Part shown: positions 27,969 to 36,248 of the stretch, piece after piece
Layout: every line of letters begins with the position of its first letter
How positions within the stretch are numbered: position 1 is the first letter of the stretch
Assembly: GCA_017649645.1 (NCBI GenBank)
Contig: JAGCGK010000197.1
Span: forward strand, 26,582-90,581
Source of the DNA: Clostridiales bacterium
Lineage (GTDB): Bacteria; Bacillota; Clostridia; Saccharofermentanales; Saccharofermentanaceae
Direction: 5' to 3'
DNA length: 64,000 nt
Made by a program: the position numbers and the translations under genes
The notes under the pieces: generated by a model
Told to the model about the DNA's origin: nothing
Database searches by the model: none
What the model saw: only the letters and a program-made list of their open reading frames with translations

Positions 27969-28004
27969 TTTGCAATTTCAAAATGCAAATTATTCATTTA
28001 TAAT
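27969..28004 (+). promoter_or_regulatory. Promoter of ddh with overlapping inverted repeat
   Basis: TTCAAA (27977-27982), 16-bp spacer, TATAAT (27999-28004), in an AT-rich stretch before ddh. TTTGCA (27969-27974) and TGCAAA (27984-27989) form an inverted repeat around the -35 region and could be an operator. Confidence 0.5.
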
Positions 28005-28046
28005 CCATTAGTTAGAATATTTTATTAAGAAAGTGAGATAACGAAA

Positions 28047-29033
28047 ATGGCTATAAGAATTGGTATATTAGGCTATGGAAACCTCGCACGAGGAGTCGAA
28101 GCCGGAATCACACACAACAATGATATGGAACTCGTCGCTGTTTTTACAAGAAGAGACCCTGCTTCCTTGCAGATCAAGACACCTAACGTTCCTGTTGTAA
28201 GCGTTAACGATATTGCTTCATACAAGGATAAGATCGATGTATTGGTTCTCTGCGGCGGTAGTGCTACAGATCTTCCAAAGCAGACAGTTCAGTACGCTAA
28301 AGACTTTAACGTAATCGACAGTTTTGATACACACGCTAAGATCCCTGAGCACTATGCTGAGGTAAACGAGCAGGCTCTCGCTAACCAGAAGGTTGCTCTC
28401 ATCTCATGTGGTTGGGATCCGGGTATGTTCTCCATCAATCGTCTTTATTCCAACTGCATCCTTCCTGACGGAAAAGACTACACATTCTGGGGTAAGGGCG
28501 TAAGCCAGGGTCACTCTGATGCTATCCGCCGCGTACCTGGTGTTAAGAACGGTAAGCAGTACACAGTACCGGTTGATGCAGCTCTCGAGGCTGTAAGATC
28601 CGGTTCTAATCCTGAACTTACAACACGTCAGAAGCACACTCGTGTTTGCTACGTAGTTCCTGAAGAAGGCGCTGATAAGGACCTTATCACTAAGACTATC
28701 AAGGAAATGCCTAACTATTTCTCTGATTACGATACAACTGTTAACTTCATTACTGAAGAAGAGTTCGTAAGAGATCACAGCGGCATGGCTCACGGCGGTT
28801 TCGTATTCCGTACAGGTACAACAGGCTGGAACAACGAGAACAAGCACGTTATCGAGTATAGCCTTAAACTCGACTCCAACCCGGAATTCACAGCTTCCGT
28901 ACTTCTTGCTTATGCTCGTGCAGTATCCCGTCTCGCAACAAAGGGCGACTACGGTTGTAAGACAGTTTTCGATGTTGCTCCTGCACTTCTCTCACCTCTT
29001 TCCGGTGATGAGATCAGAGCTCATCTTCTCTAA
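28047..29033 (+). CDS. ddh: meso-Diaminopimelate D-dehydrogenase
   Basis: 328 residues. Makes meso-2,6-diaminopimelate in one step from tetrahydrodipicolinate, ammonia and NADPH, for lysine and peptidoglycan. Evidence: N-terminal Rossmann motif GILGYGNLARGVE; family segments CGGSATDLPKQT, NVIDSFDTHAKIPEHY, SCGWDPGMFSINR, GVSQGHSDAIRRVPGV, HGGFVFRTG and DYGCKTVFDVAPALLSP. The sequence is full length. The spacing of the weak ribosome-binding site (AAGTGAG) is long. It stands alone between its own promoter and terminator, suggesting the short dehydrogenase variant of the lysine pathway is used. Confidence 0.97.
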   Translation: MAIRIGILGYGNLARGVEAGITHNNDMELVAVFTRRDPASLQIKTPNVPVVSVNDIASYKDKIDVLVLCGGSATDLPKQTVQYAKDFNVIDSFDTHAKIPEHYAEVNEQALANQKVALISCGWDPGMFSINRLYSNCILPDGKDYTFWGKGVSQGHSDAIRRVPGVKNGKQYTVPVDAALEAVRSGSNPELTTRQKHTRVCYVVPEEGADKDLITKTIKEMPNYFSDYDTTVNFITEEEFVRDHSGMAHGGFVFRTGTTGWNNENKHVIEYSLKLDSNPEFTASVLLAYARAVSRLATKGDYGCKTVFDVAPALLSPLSGDEIRAHLL

Positions 29034-29055
29034 TACTTAATCGAGAATAATTACT

Positions 29056-29092
29056 GCGGGATTTCCTGATAATGGGAAGTCCCGCTTTTTTT
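29056..29092 (+). terminator. Intrinsic terminator of ddh
   Basis: GCGGGATTTCC / GGAAGTCCCGC stem followed by TTTTTTT, 22 bp after the ddh stop codon. Confidence 0.9.
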
Positions 29093-29172
29093 CGAGCAAG
29101 ACACGTGATTTGCCCTAAATATGAGATATTGTTGTGTTAACATATCTAGCAGAACATAAGAGGAGATATCGT

Positions 29173-29970
29173 ATGAAAAAGAATCTGTCACTTATCATGG
29201 CTCTTGTTATGGCAGGAAGCATTTGTGCCTGCAACAATGATACCGGTGATAAGAAAGAAGTTACTGATAAAGAGACAACAAGCACGACAACCGAAGAAAC
29301 GACTGTAGGAGAATCCGAGTCAACGACTTCCGCTTCACAGGTCGTAAAGGATATAGGGCCATCGGAAACTGATCCTCAGATCGATCTCATAGCTTCATTG
29401 AAAGATACATGGTTTACCCCGAGTGATGATCATGCGACTTTCTACTACTGCGTTACGGACTTTGATCATAACGGCAGACTTGAGATCAACTGCGCTTCCA
29501 TGCAGGGCTCGGGATACTTCACATCGGCACGTTTTTTCGAAGTGAATGAGGCATGTGACGGTCTTACTGAATGTTCTCTTCCGAATGACGATTTTGAAGG
29601 ATTCCTCTTCCCTGACATCATTACCGATGAACCGATCGAAGTATATACTGACGGAAACACCTATACTTATATTTTCGATGACACCGTGGTGACAAATTCA
29701 GATGAGTCATCGCTTTATACCAATACTTTCTCGATCAATAACACTTACATCAATATATTCGTTATCGCGGAAAAGACCTCCAGATCAGACGGCTCGATAT
29801 TCTATTCGGATTTCTCGAGAGTCCTTGATGAGAGCGAGTATCAGTCGATCCTTGATAACCCTGTTCCGGGTCAGACAAAGTCCACCTGCTATCTCGGCTG
29901 GATCCCTACAAGTAACACGGAAGACCTCAATGCACTTCTTAAGGGAAGCTACCAGACCTTCTTAGGTTAA
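29173..29970 (+). CDS. Lipoprotein with a Thr/Ser/Glu-rich linker, function unknown
   Basis: About 265 residues from the ATG at 29173, with AGGAGA upstream; the longer frame lacks a ribosome-binding site. Signal peptide MKKNLSLIMALVMAGSICAC with the lipobox Cys. Then a linker of TSTTTEETTVGESESTTS, and a domain of about 200 residues beginning YYCVTDFDHNGRLEINCAS. The DxDxNGRLE segment resembles a calcium-loop or dockerin-like turn seen in some clostridial lipoproteins. No named family recognised. Its stop codon overlaps the stop of the convergent LTA-synthase-like gene by 4 bp. Confidence 0.78.
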   Translation: MKKNLSLIMALVMAGSICACNNDTGDKKEVTDKETTSTTTEETTVGESESTTSASQVVKDIGPSETDPQIDLIASLKDTWFTPSDDHATFYYCVTDFDHNGRLEINCASMQGSGYFTSARFFEVNEACDGLTECSLPNDDFEGFLFPDIITDEPIEVYTDGNTYTYIFDDTVVTNSDESSLYTNTFSINNTYINIFVIAEKTSRSDGSIFYSDFSRVLDESEYQSILDNPVPGQTKSTCYLGWIPTSNTEDLNALLKGSYQTFLG

Positions 29971-32120
29971 TCTTCCTGCTCGAAAATGTACTTAAAGTAA
30001 TCGTACTGGATTATGTATCCGGAATACTTCCACTTGTCCTTTACAAGCTGATTAACGTTATCCACGTAATCATCAGGAACAGTCACACCCGGATTCGGAA
30101 TAAACTCCTTCGTCTTACAGTCATATTCGCCTAACTGTGTCTTCCAGCTGTTACCCGCATTTACGGGAAGTATGACAAGCGGCATCGAACTGTTGACCGA
30201 ATTCACGTCATAAACAGGCGCAAAGATATCTCGTCCCGGGAATAATCTGGAATCATATTCTATTCCGAAAAGATTCATCAATGTAGGAATTATATCTATC
30301 GAAGAACATGGTGTATCAACGACGATAGGTTCTTCGATGGAGCCGCACCACAGGACAAGAGTATTCTTATATCTTATGATATCCTGCTCGGAAGATTCCA
30401 TTCCGGAGAGCTCGTCATAGTAATCAGTTCCGCCGTTTGCCATTCCGTAAGGATAATGATCGGCGCACATAACGATTACCGTATCATCAGCAATACCTGC
30501 CTTCTCCAGCTTATCGAGAAGATACTCGAGTCCCTTATCAAGTTCCTTGTTACAAGCCATATATGCCTGGATCGTCTGTGATGAATCAGGGAATGCTTCG
30601 ATCGCGGAGTCCTTATTACGCTTACTCATGGCATTAGCTGCCCAGCTGTAGTTACAGTGTCCGCTAACGGTCATGTAGTACGCATGGAATTTCGTTCCGT
30701 TATTCACATAGTCATCGATGTAGGAATCTACGGTTGCTTCAAACATCTCATAGTCTGATGCAGGCCATGCCAGTGATTCGACTTCCAATCCGTGATTGAT
30801 AGCCGAGAAATCATATCCGAGATTAGGATGTGTCTTATCCCTGTCATAGAAAGTATATGCGCCGTTATGCCATGCAGGAGTATAGTATCCCATATCTCCG
30901 AAAACGTATCCGAACCCGTACGGCATATAATCATTCCTGCTCGCATAGAACGAATTGCTGGAACCGATCCACTGAGGGATCTGTCCCGTCATGACCGCGA
31001 ACTCACCGCCTGTAGTCGATAAGTGCCAGTTCGGCTGATAGAAATCAGTAAATACAAATCCTTCATTGGCAAGTTTATATAATGTCGGAGTGTAGTCCTT
31101 GTCGATCGCATAAGGACAAAATGCCTCAGCAGTTATAAGGATAAGGTTCTTACCTTCAAACATGCCTGTATACTCATTTTGCTGAGTAGGCATATTATTT
31201 CCGAAGTAAAGATGCATTCCCTTGATCGTATTGTTGTCCGTCTCGTTATATAGTGTCTCAAAATCGATATCAGTGATGTTGAACGGATAAGGAGTAGGCG
31301 TCGGAGTAGGTTCTTCCGAGCTTTCTGTAGGATCGGTATCACCCGTATCAGGCAATGTGGAAACAGTTGTGGTTTCAGTAAACATAGACGGCTCAAAAGT
31401 CGTAAACAAAGGCTCATCCGGATCAATCTCCGGAAGCGGCATCTCAGGCTTACCAAAAACGCCATAGCGCGCTTCTAGGATCAGCGAATCAACCAATCCG
31501 TATCTTTGTATAGCCATGTTAGGTTCGAAATCATAAGTCGCGTAATTGTTATCTGGTCCTTTAAAAGACAAAAGTGATCCCGCGATCAATAGTACCAAAA
31601 TCGAGACAAGAGAAATGATCCAAAATCGCTTGCCGGATTTCTCGAGAGGAATGATGATACGGATAAAAACAAAAAACAGGACTACAGGTATGAAAAGCAC
31701 CAGTATCTGAGGGATCCTAGCACCTGCAACCTGTGCGATAGTCCCCTTAAAGCCGTCTACGACCTGGCCTGTCATTCCCGCCATATATCCGAATCCGAAA
31801 TATGTTCCGTAGAAATCCATACAGCAGAATTCGATACCATAGAGTATAAATGATGCTACGACGAAGATACCGCCGATCACCCTGGCAACGATCTTTTGAG
31901 GAATAATATCAACGATAACTCCGATAATAAGTCCTACAGGGATCGTGAATAAAAGTATCCTGACCAAAGACAGATCAAAAAACGGAATGTCCTTTGCCAT
32001 CAGTCTCAGCATCAATTCCATATATATCGAAAAAAGCGGAAAGAAAAGGACAGGCACAAGACCCTTAAAAGGGTCGTGCCTGTCCGAACTATCAGTTATA
32101 AATTTTTTTATAAGATCCAT
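29967..32120 (-). CDS. LTA synthase/sulfatase family membrane enzyme
   Basis: 717 residues. Five membrane helices (about residues 19-41, 49-71, 74-96, 132-153, 162-184), then an acidic/Thr/Pro linker (SEEPTPTPTPYP), then an extracellular sulfatase-fold domain. The metal and nucleophile region is LILITAEAFCPYAI (Glu) and HLSTTGGEFAVMTG (Thr nucleophile); DTVIVMCADHYPYG carries the Asp-His pair. Such enzymes transfer glycerol-phosphate to lipoteichoic acid or phosphoethanolamine-like groups. The ATG at 32120 has AAGGGG only 2 nt away, an awkward spacing, but the first membrane helix requires a start at or near here. It follows the deacetylase gene by 11 bp. A strong terminator-like hairpin lies within codons 12-27. 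Confidence 0.9.
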   Translation of the reverse strand: MDLIKKFITDSSDRHDPFKGLVPVLFFPLFSIYMELMLRLMAKDIPFFDLSLVRILLFTIPVGLIIGVIVDIIPQKIVARVIGGIFVVASFILYGIEFCCMDFYGTYFGFGYMAGMTGQVVDGFKGTIAQVAGARIPQILVLFIPVVLFFVFIRIIIPLEKSGKRFWIISLVSILVLLIAGSLLSFKGPDNNYATYDFEPNMAIQRYGLVDSLILEARYGVFGKPEMPLPEIDPDEPLFTTFEPSMFTETTTVSTLPDTGDTDPTESSEEPTPTPTPYPFNITDIDFETLYNETDNNTIKGMHLYFGNNMPTQQNEYTGMFEGKNLILITAEAFCPYAIDKDYTPTLYKLANEGFVFTDFYQPNWHLSTTGGEFAVMTGQIPQWIGSSNSFYASRNDYMPYGFGYVFGDMGYYTPAWHNGAYTFYDRDKTHPNLGYDFSAINHGLEVESLAWPASDYEMFEATVDSYIDDYVNNGTKFHAYYMTVSGHCNYSWAANAMSKRNKDSAIEAFPDSSQTIQAYMACNKELDKGLEYLLDKLEKAGIADDTVIVMCADHYPYGMANGGTDYYDELSGMESSEQDIIRYKNTLVLWCGSIEEPIVVDTPCSSIDIIPTLMNLFGIEYDSRLFPGRDIFAPVYDVNSVNSSMPLVILPVNAGNSWKTQLGEYDCKTKEFIPNPGVTVPDDYVDNVNQLVKDKWKYSGYIIQYDYFKYIFEQED
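32041..32085 (-). promoter_or_regulatory. Terminator-like hairpin inside the 5' coding region
   Basis: Minus strand: GGACAGGCAC, GACCCTT, a 2-nt loop, AAGGGTC, 2-nt bulge, GTGCCTGTCC, then TTTTCTTT. That is a 17-bp stem with one bulge and a T-rich tail, all within codons 12-27 of the LTA-synthase-like gene. It has the architecture of an intrinsic terminator and would reduce read-through from the upstream deacetylase gene. Confidence 0.65.
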
Positions 32121-32131
32121 AACCCCTTAGA

Positions 32132-33619
32132 TCAACGAATCGAGTAGTAAGCCTCCCCTGCTTCAAGATCGATGCCCTTTGCCTCAGCAAGCTCGCTAAC
32201 CGTAACTAATTGATAACCCCTAGCAATAAGTTCAGGAATGACTATATCCATAGCATTACCTGTCGACGAATAAAGATCGTGCATTAATATAATGTCACCA
32301 TCTTTTACATTATTCAAGATTGCATTAGCTGTCTTAGTCGTGTCTCTATTCTTCCAATCCTGTGTATCGAGGCTCCAGATGATCATCGGCATACCGACGT
32401 TAGCCTTAGTAACATCACTGAAGGAACCGCCGCAAGGACGCATGATAGTAGGCTCTTCACCAATGATACTCTTAACTGCATCATTACATCCTGTGATCTC
32501 CCACTTAATCGTAGCTCCGCTTACGTTTGCAAGATTGTTCTCATGGTCGAATGTATGGTTAGCGATCTCACAGCCAAGCTCATAAGCTCGCTGAACGCAG
32601 CTTGCATATATAGGAACACGGTTACCGACTACAAAGAACGTTGCCTTACAGTCGTACTGCTCACAAAGATCCAGGATATGATTTGTTACAGGAGCATAAG
32701 GTCCGTCATCAAATGTAAGAGCGACCATCGGCTTATTCGGATCGATCGTGCTGACTTTTTCCGGTTCAGGTTCAGGTCTTAAAGAAAGATCATGATCGGA
32801 AAGGATGCCTGCAAACTCAGGGCTGTTCTTAAATTCGTCAAAGAGCTTATCTTTGGATTCACCGTTCTTCATGGAATCGAGCCAGAAATTCTTTCCGCCC
32901 TCATCGGCTGCTCTTCCCATGAATGACAGATAAAGCGCATCGATAAAGGAAGAATTATCAGTAACGGTCTTTTGTCCTTCTTCGGAATAGAAGAACTGCT
33001 GGATCAGTTCCTCAGGATATACTTCGTTATTAGCAAGAGCTGCAGTCCAGTAATTAAGTCCCTCAGGTTCAGGATTTCTCTTAAGGATATTTCTGTAGCA
33101 ATCGCTTACGAACTTAGTATGAGGAACGTTCAGATCCCTTGACTCAACGTAATCAACAGAACCGGAAGTAATACCGTACTTCTGACAAAGTCCGTTAAAT
33201 TCTGCTGAACTAGCAAATCCATTGACGATATGTCTTGTTGAAAAACCTGTATCAAGAACTTCAAGCCAATAAGCCTTACCTTCCGGTTCAGCTTCTCTCG
33301 ACAACATAACGTTATAGAAGATCTCAACTATCTTCTCATTGGAGTATTCCTTGGATTTAAACTCAGGACTCTCCGAAAACAATGTTATCATCTGGGCTGC
33401 ATTAATATTGTGATTATTAAGTTCGCTAGTCCAGTAATTAAGTCCGTCTTCTTCGGCTTCTCTGTCAAGCATCAAAGTATAACCACGCTTAACGAAATCC
33501 TCTGTTGACTGTCCTTCAGTCTCATCTGCCAAAGCCGTTCCGGCATTAAACGATACTACGCTGACAAAAAGCAACATTGACATAAATGCCGATAAAACTC
33601 TGAACCAAATCCGTTTCAT
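32132..33619 (-). CDS. Secreted polysaccharide deacetylase (NodB domain) with DUF4214 modules
   Basis: About 495 residues from the ATG at 33619 (AAAGAGGG upstream; signal peptide MKRIWFRVLSAFMSMLLFVSVVSF). The order is the reverse of the other DUF4214 proteins: DUF4214 half-repeats first (residues about 35-285), catalytic domain last (about 295-480). NodB motifs: ALTFDDGPYAPVTNHIL (metal Asp), ATFFVVGNRV, IANHTFDHEN (metal His pair), MRPCGGS and DGDIILMHDLYSSTGNAM. It removes N-acetyl groups from wall glycans such as peptidoglycan. Cotranscribed with the LTA-synthase-like gene, consistent with envelope modification. The DUF4214 modules may anchor it at the surface. Confidence 0.93.
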   Translation of the reverse strand: MKRIWFRVLSAFMSMLLFVSVVSFNAGTALADETEGQSTEDFVKRGYTLMLDREAEEDGLNYWTSELNNHNINAAQMITLFSESPEFKSKEYSNEKIVEIFYNVMLSREAEPEGKAYWLEVLDTGFSTRHIVNGFASSAEFNGLCQKYGITSGSVDYVESRDLNVPHTKFVSDCYRNILKRNPEPEGLNYWTAALANNEVYPEELIQQFFYSEEGQKTVTDNSSFIDALYLSFMGRAADEGGKNFWLDSMKNGESKDKLFDEFKNSPEFAGILSDHDLSLRPEPEPEKVSTIDPNKPMVALTFDDGPYAPVTNHILDLCEQYDCKATFFVVGNRVPIYASCVQRAYELGCEIANHTFDHENNLANVSGATIKWEITGCNDAVKSIIGEEPTIMRPCGGSFSDVTKANVGMPMIIWSLDTQDWKNRDTTKTANAILNNVKDGDIILMHDLYSSTGNAMDIVIPELIARGYQLVTVSELAEAKGIDLEAGEAYYSIR

Positions 33620-33737
33620 TCTATTCCCTCTTTCAATATAAAGATTTTGATATTTAAACAATTGATATTATATCACCTAAAACCTTCAAAAAGATAAAAT
33701 TAGTGTACAAATAATTTTATCACGGAGGTGAATTCCA

Positions 33738-34859
33738 ATGTATGATTTTGATTCGGCTATGCTCGGATTCGGACTGATGAGACTCCCTGAAAAAGACGGC
33801 GTGATCGACTTAGAAACAGTCTGCTCCATGGTAGATAAATATATGGCATCAGGAAACACGTATTTTGACACTGCATATATATATCACGGCGGTAATTCCG
33901 AGAAGGTCGTAAAAGATGCTATCGTAGCTCGTTATCCTCGTGATTCTTTTACTCTCGCTACTAAGCTCCCTGCATGGTGTATCCATTCTTTCGAAGACAG
34001 AGACAAGATCTTCCAGGAACAGCTCGACAGAATGGGCGTAGACTACATTGACTATTACCTCCTTCACAGCGTTGAAGACGGAAACAATTATGATGTATAC
34101 GAGAAGTACGACTGTTTTAACTGGGCTATGGAGAAAAAAGCTCAGGGAAAGATCAAGACATTCGGTTTCTCATTCCACGGAACACCTGCGCTTCTTGAGA
34201 AGATCCTTGATAAGCATCCGGAAGTAGAATTCGTTCAGATCCAGCTCAACTATGCTGACTGGAACAGTAACCTTATCAATTCCGGTAAGCTCTATAAGAT
34301 CCTCACGGACAGAAGCATTCCGATCACAGTCATGGAACCTGTTAAGGGCGGCACACTCGCCAAAGTCGTTCCTGAAGCTGAGAAAGTATTTAAGGAAGCC
34401 CGCCCTGGTATGTCAGTTGCTTCATGGGCACTTCGTTTTGTAGGAAGCCTTCCGGGCGTTAAGTTCATCTTGAGCGGTATGAGCAACGACGAACAGATGG
34501 ATGATAACCTTAAGACATTTACTAATTTTGAGCGCCTTACAGATAGCGACAAGGAAGCTCTCGAGAAAGCAAAATCAATCATGTTCGCTTTCGATCTGGT
34601 TCCTTGTACCGGTTGCCGCTACTGTGTTGACGGTTGTCCGTCAAGTATCAGCATACCTGATGTCTTCACTGCTCTTAATGATAAGAGAAAGTTCCCTCAT
34701 GATAACAGACCTAACTTCTACTACAACGGTCTTACAGCTAAATACGGTAAAGCATCCGATTGTCTTGAATGTGGTCAATGCGAAGGCGTATGTCCTCAGC
34801 ATCTGAATATCATCGAACTTCTTAAGGAAGCATCCGAGAAATTTGATAATGCTTTATAA
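33738..34859 (+). CDS. Aldo/keto reductase with C-terminal 2[4Fe-4S] ferredoxin domain
   Basis: 373 residues. N-terminal TIM barrel (GFGLMRLPEKDG, FDTAYIYHGGNSE with catalytic Tyr, ATKLP with Lys, YLLHSVED with His). Then a C-terminal ferredoxin module with two cysteine sets, CTGCRYCVDGCP and CLECGQCEGVCP, each the pattern for one [4Fe-4S] cluster. Common in anaerobes; electrons probably come from ferredoxin or NAD(P)H, but the substrate is unknown. GGAGGTG lies ahead of the ATG. Monocistronic. Confidence 0.95.
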   Translation: MYDFDSAMLGFGLMRLPEKDGVIDLETVCSMVDKYMASGNTYFDTAYIYHGGNSEKVVKDAIVARYPRDSFTLATKLPAWCIHSFEDRDKIFQEQLDRMGVDYIDYYLLHSVEDGNNYDVYEKYDCFNWAMEKKAQGKIKTFGFSFHGTPALLEKILDKHPEVEFVQIQLNYADWNSNLINSGKLYKILTDRSIPITVMEPVKGGTLAKVVPEAEKVFKEARPGMSVASWALRFVGSLPGVKFILSGMSNDEQMDDNLKTFTNFERLTDSDKEALEKAKSIMFAFDLVPCTGCRYCVDGCPSSISIPDVFTALNDKRKFPHDNRPNFYYNGLTAKYGKASDCLECGQCEGVCPQHLNIIELLKEASEKFDNAL

Positions 34860-34887
34860 CTTCAACACTTTATAATAATCTGGTTTC

Positions 34888-34928
34888 ACTAAGACCTCTT
34901 GAAGCATACTGTTTCAGGAGGTCTTAGT
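34888..34928. repeat. Inverted repeat after the aldo/keto reductase gene
   Basis: ACTAAGACCTC and GAGGTCTTAGT, perfect 11-bp arms, 28 bp after the stop codon. There is no T-tract on either side, so it may be a factor-dependent or processing site rather than a standard terminator. Confidence 0.55.
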
Positions 34929-34970
34929 AATTCAGGGAAACAAATACCCATACCCCTATTATCCGCATAC

Positions 34971-34997
34971 CGATAATAATTTATCGTTATTCGATAA
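34971..34997. promoter_or_regulatory. Three alternating CGATAA half-sites (candidate operator)
   Basis: CGATAA (34971-34976), TTATCG (34981-34986), CGATAA (34992-34997) with 4- and 5-bp spacers, 8 bp upstream of the -35 of the 35061 gene. GATAAT/ATTATC-like hexamers are the building block of Fur-type boxes, but the spacing is not canonical. Confidence 0.4.
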
Positions 34998-35004
34998 TTT
35001 ATTG

Positions 35005-35033
35005 TTGAAATTCAAAATCTCTAATGTTATGAT
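35005..35033 (+). promoter_or_regulatory. Promoter of the 35061 and 35796 genes
   Basis: TTGAAA (35005-35010), 17-bp spacer, TATGAT (35028-35033); one mismatch to consensus in each hexamer. Confidence 0.78.
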
Positions 35034-35060
35034 ACAACTGTCGAACGGAGGAAAAGGGAT

Positions 35061-35774
35061 ATGAAAAGCAAAGAGACAAAAAGGAGTATCATCCTGACAG
35101 CAGTATTTGCATTACTGACTTTGATAGCTTTGGCATTCTGTTTTTTGGTCACCAATTTCGGATCAGTTGTTGTATCGTTAACTGCTGTCATCTTCTTAGT
35201 AATCTTACTTAGGCTACTTTTAAAGAAAAGAAACAGACCTTGTTTCGTATGTTCAATAGTATTTTCTGCTGTTCTTCTATTCAGTGCCTTCTTCTGGTTA
35301 TTTTTCCTTCTGCTACCGGTTAATTCCACCAGTAAGTTTAAGTATCCTTATGAGATGACCTATATTTGCGACAGCAGACCGGGAAAATCAACCCGCCCGG
35401 AATTCTTCCCGAAGGAAATCCCTTCAAGCGCAACAGACTATGAACTGGATTTTCTCCCATCGATCATGCAGGGTCAGGGGCACCTGACAGTCTCGTTCAA
35501 GGCCGATGACGAATATATTAAAGATCTTAAGACTTCTTTGGAAGGTAAAGCGATACATGTCGTTCCTGTAAATGAATTTGCTTCGTTCAACGAACAGATA
35601 CACGCTGAAGATCCTGAAGATCCATTTAGAGAAGTCGATCTTTATTGGGGTAAATGGAACGAAGAACATCCGAACGGAACAGTCTATATTATCTCAACAA
35701 ACTATTACTCACACCACCCTCATACGGATGCTGTGATCATAGACGGCAATTACGTATTCTTCTCGAATTATTAA
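35061..35774 (+). CDS. Membrane protein with extracytoplasmic domain, function unknown
   Basis: 237 residues. Three hydrophobic helices (about residues 10-31, 33-52, 62-86) followed by about 150 residues, probably outside the cell, beginning at a Pro-Val-Asn-Ser step. No family recognised. GGAGG precedes the ATG. The gene lies 21 bp ahead of a small lipoprotein gene, and both follow one promoter with a repeated CGATAA operator, so they are probably coexpressed and jointly regulated. Confidence 0.7.
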   Translation: MKSKETKRSIILTAVFALLTLIALAFCFLVTNFGSVVVSLTAVIFLVILLRLLLKKRNRPCFVCSIVFSAVLLFSAFFWLFFLLLPVNSTSKFKYPYEMTYICDSRPGKSTRPEFFPKEIPSSATDYELDFLPSIMQGQGHLTVSFKADDEYIKDLKTSLEGKAIHVVPVNEFASFNEQIHAEDPEDPFREVDLYWGKWNEEHPNGTVYIISTNYYSHHPHTDAVIIDGNYVFFSNY

Positions 35775-35795
35775 TACGGAATAAGGAGAACTCAA

Positions 35796-36245
35796 ATGAA
35801 ACTATTTAAAACTATCACAACAACACTTGCACTTTTGATGATGATCGGATTAACAGGATGTAAGAATGATCCTGTAAAAAACGTCAGTTACAAAACAGAC
35901 GATTATGTGATCGAACATTACACACAAGGTCTGGAAGGCGTTAAGACAAACGAATACGAGACTATTATCTATACAACAAAGTATTTCGACTTAGGTCCTC
36001 ACGAAGCAACATACAGAGGCATCATCTATCTGGAGGATGATGCGGCCGAAGAGCTCATGGAAAAGTACGAGTGGAAAGAAGTTCAAAACACCTCATTTGA
36101 GTTTGACGAAGTGGATATCGGAGATGCCGAAGATAAGACATGGTATCGCTCCAATGAATTCGAGAAAGATACATTCAAGATGATCTCAGTAAGATATGCA
36201 TGTTTTGACGGAGAAAAGATCATCTACAGTATCAATCAGATATGA
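35796..36245 (+). CDS. Small lipoprotein, function unknown
   Basis: 149 residues. Lipoprotein signal with lipobox LTGC (MKLFKTITTTLALLMMIGLTGC). The mature part, about 125 residues, is acidic and polar (HYTQGLEGVKTNEYETIIYTTKYF...) and matches no family I recognise. AAGGAG precedes the ATG. Second gene of a two-gene unit with 35061-35774. Its end is 3 bp from the stop of the convergent DUF4037 gene, leaving no separate terminator. Confidence 0.75.
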   Translation: MKLFKTITTTLALLMMIGLTGCKNDPVKNVSYKTDDYVIEHYTQGLEGVKTNEYETIIYTTKYFDLGPHEATYRGIIYLEDDAAEELMEKYEWKEVQNTSFEFDEVDIGDAEDKTWYRSNEFEKDTFKMISVRYACFDGEKIIYSINQI

Positions 36246-36248
36246 TCT

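Noticed and set aside
34888-34928. Standard intrinsic terminator after the aldo/keto reductase
   Set aside because: The stem is good but neither strand has a T-tract, so I list it only as an inverted repeat.
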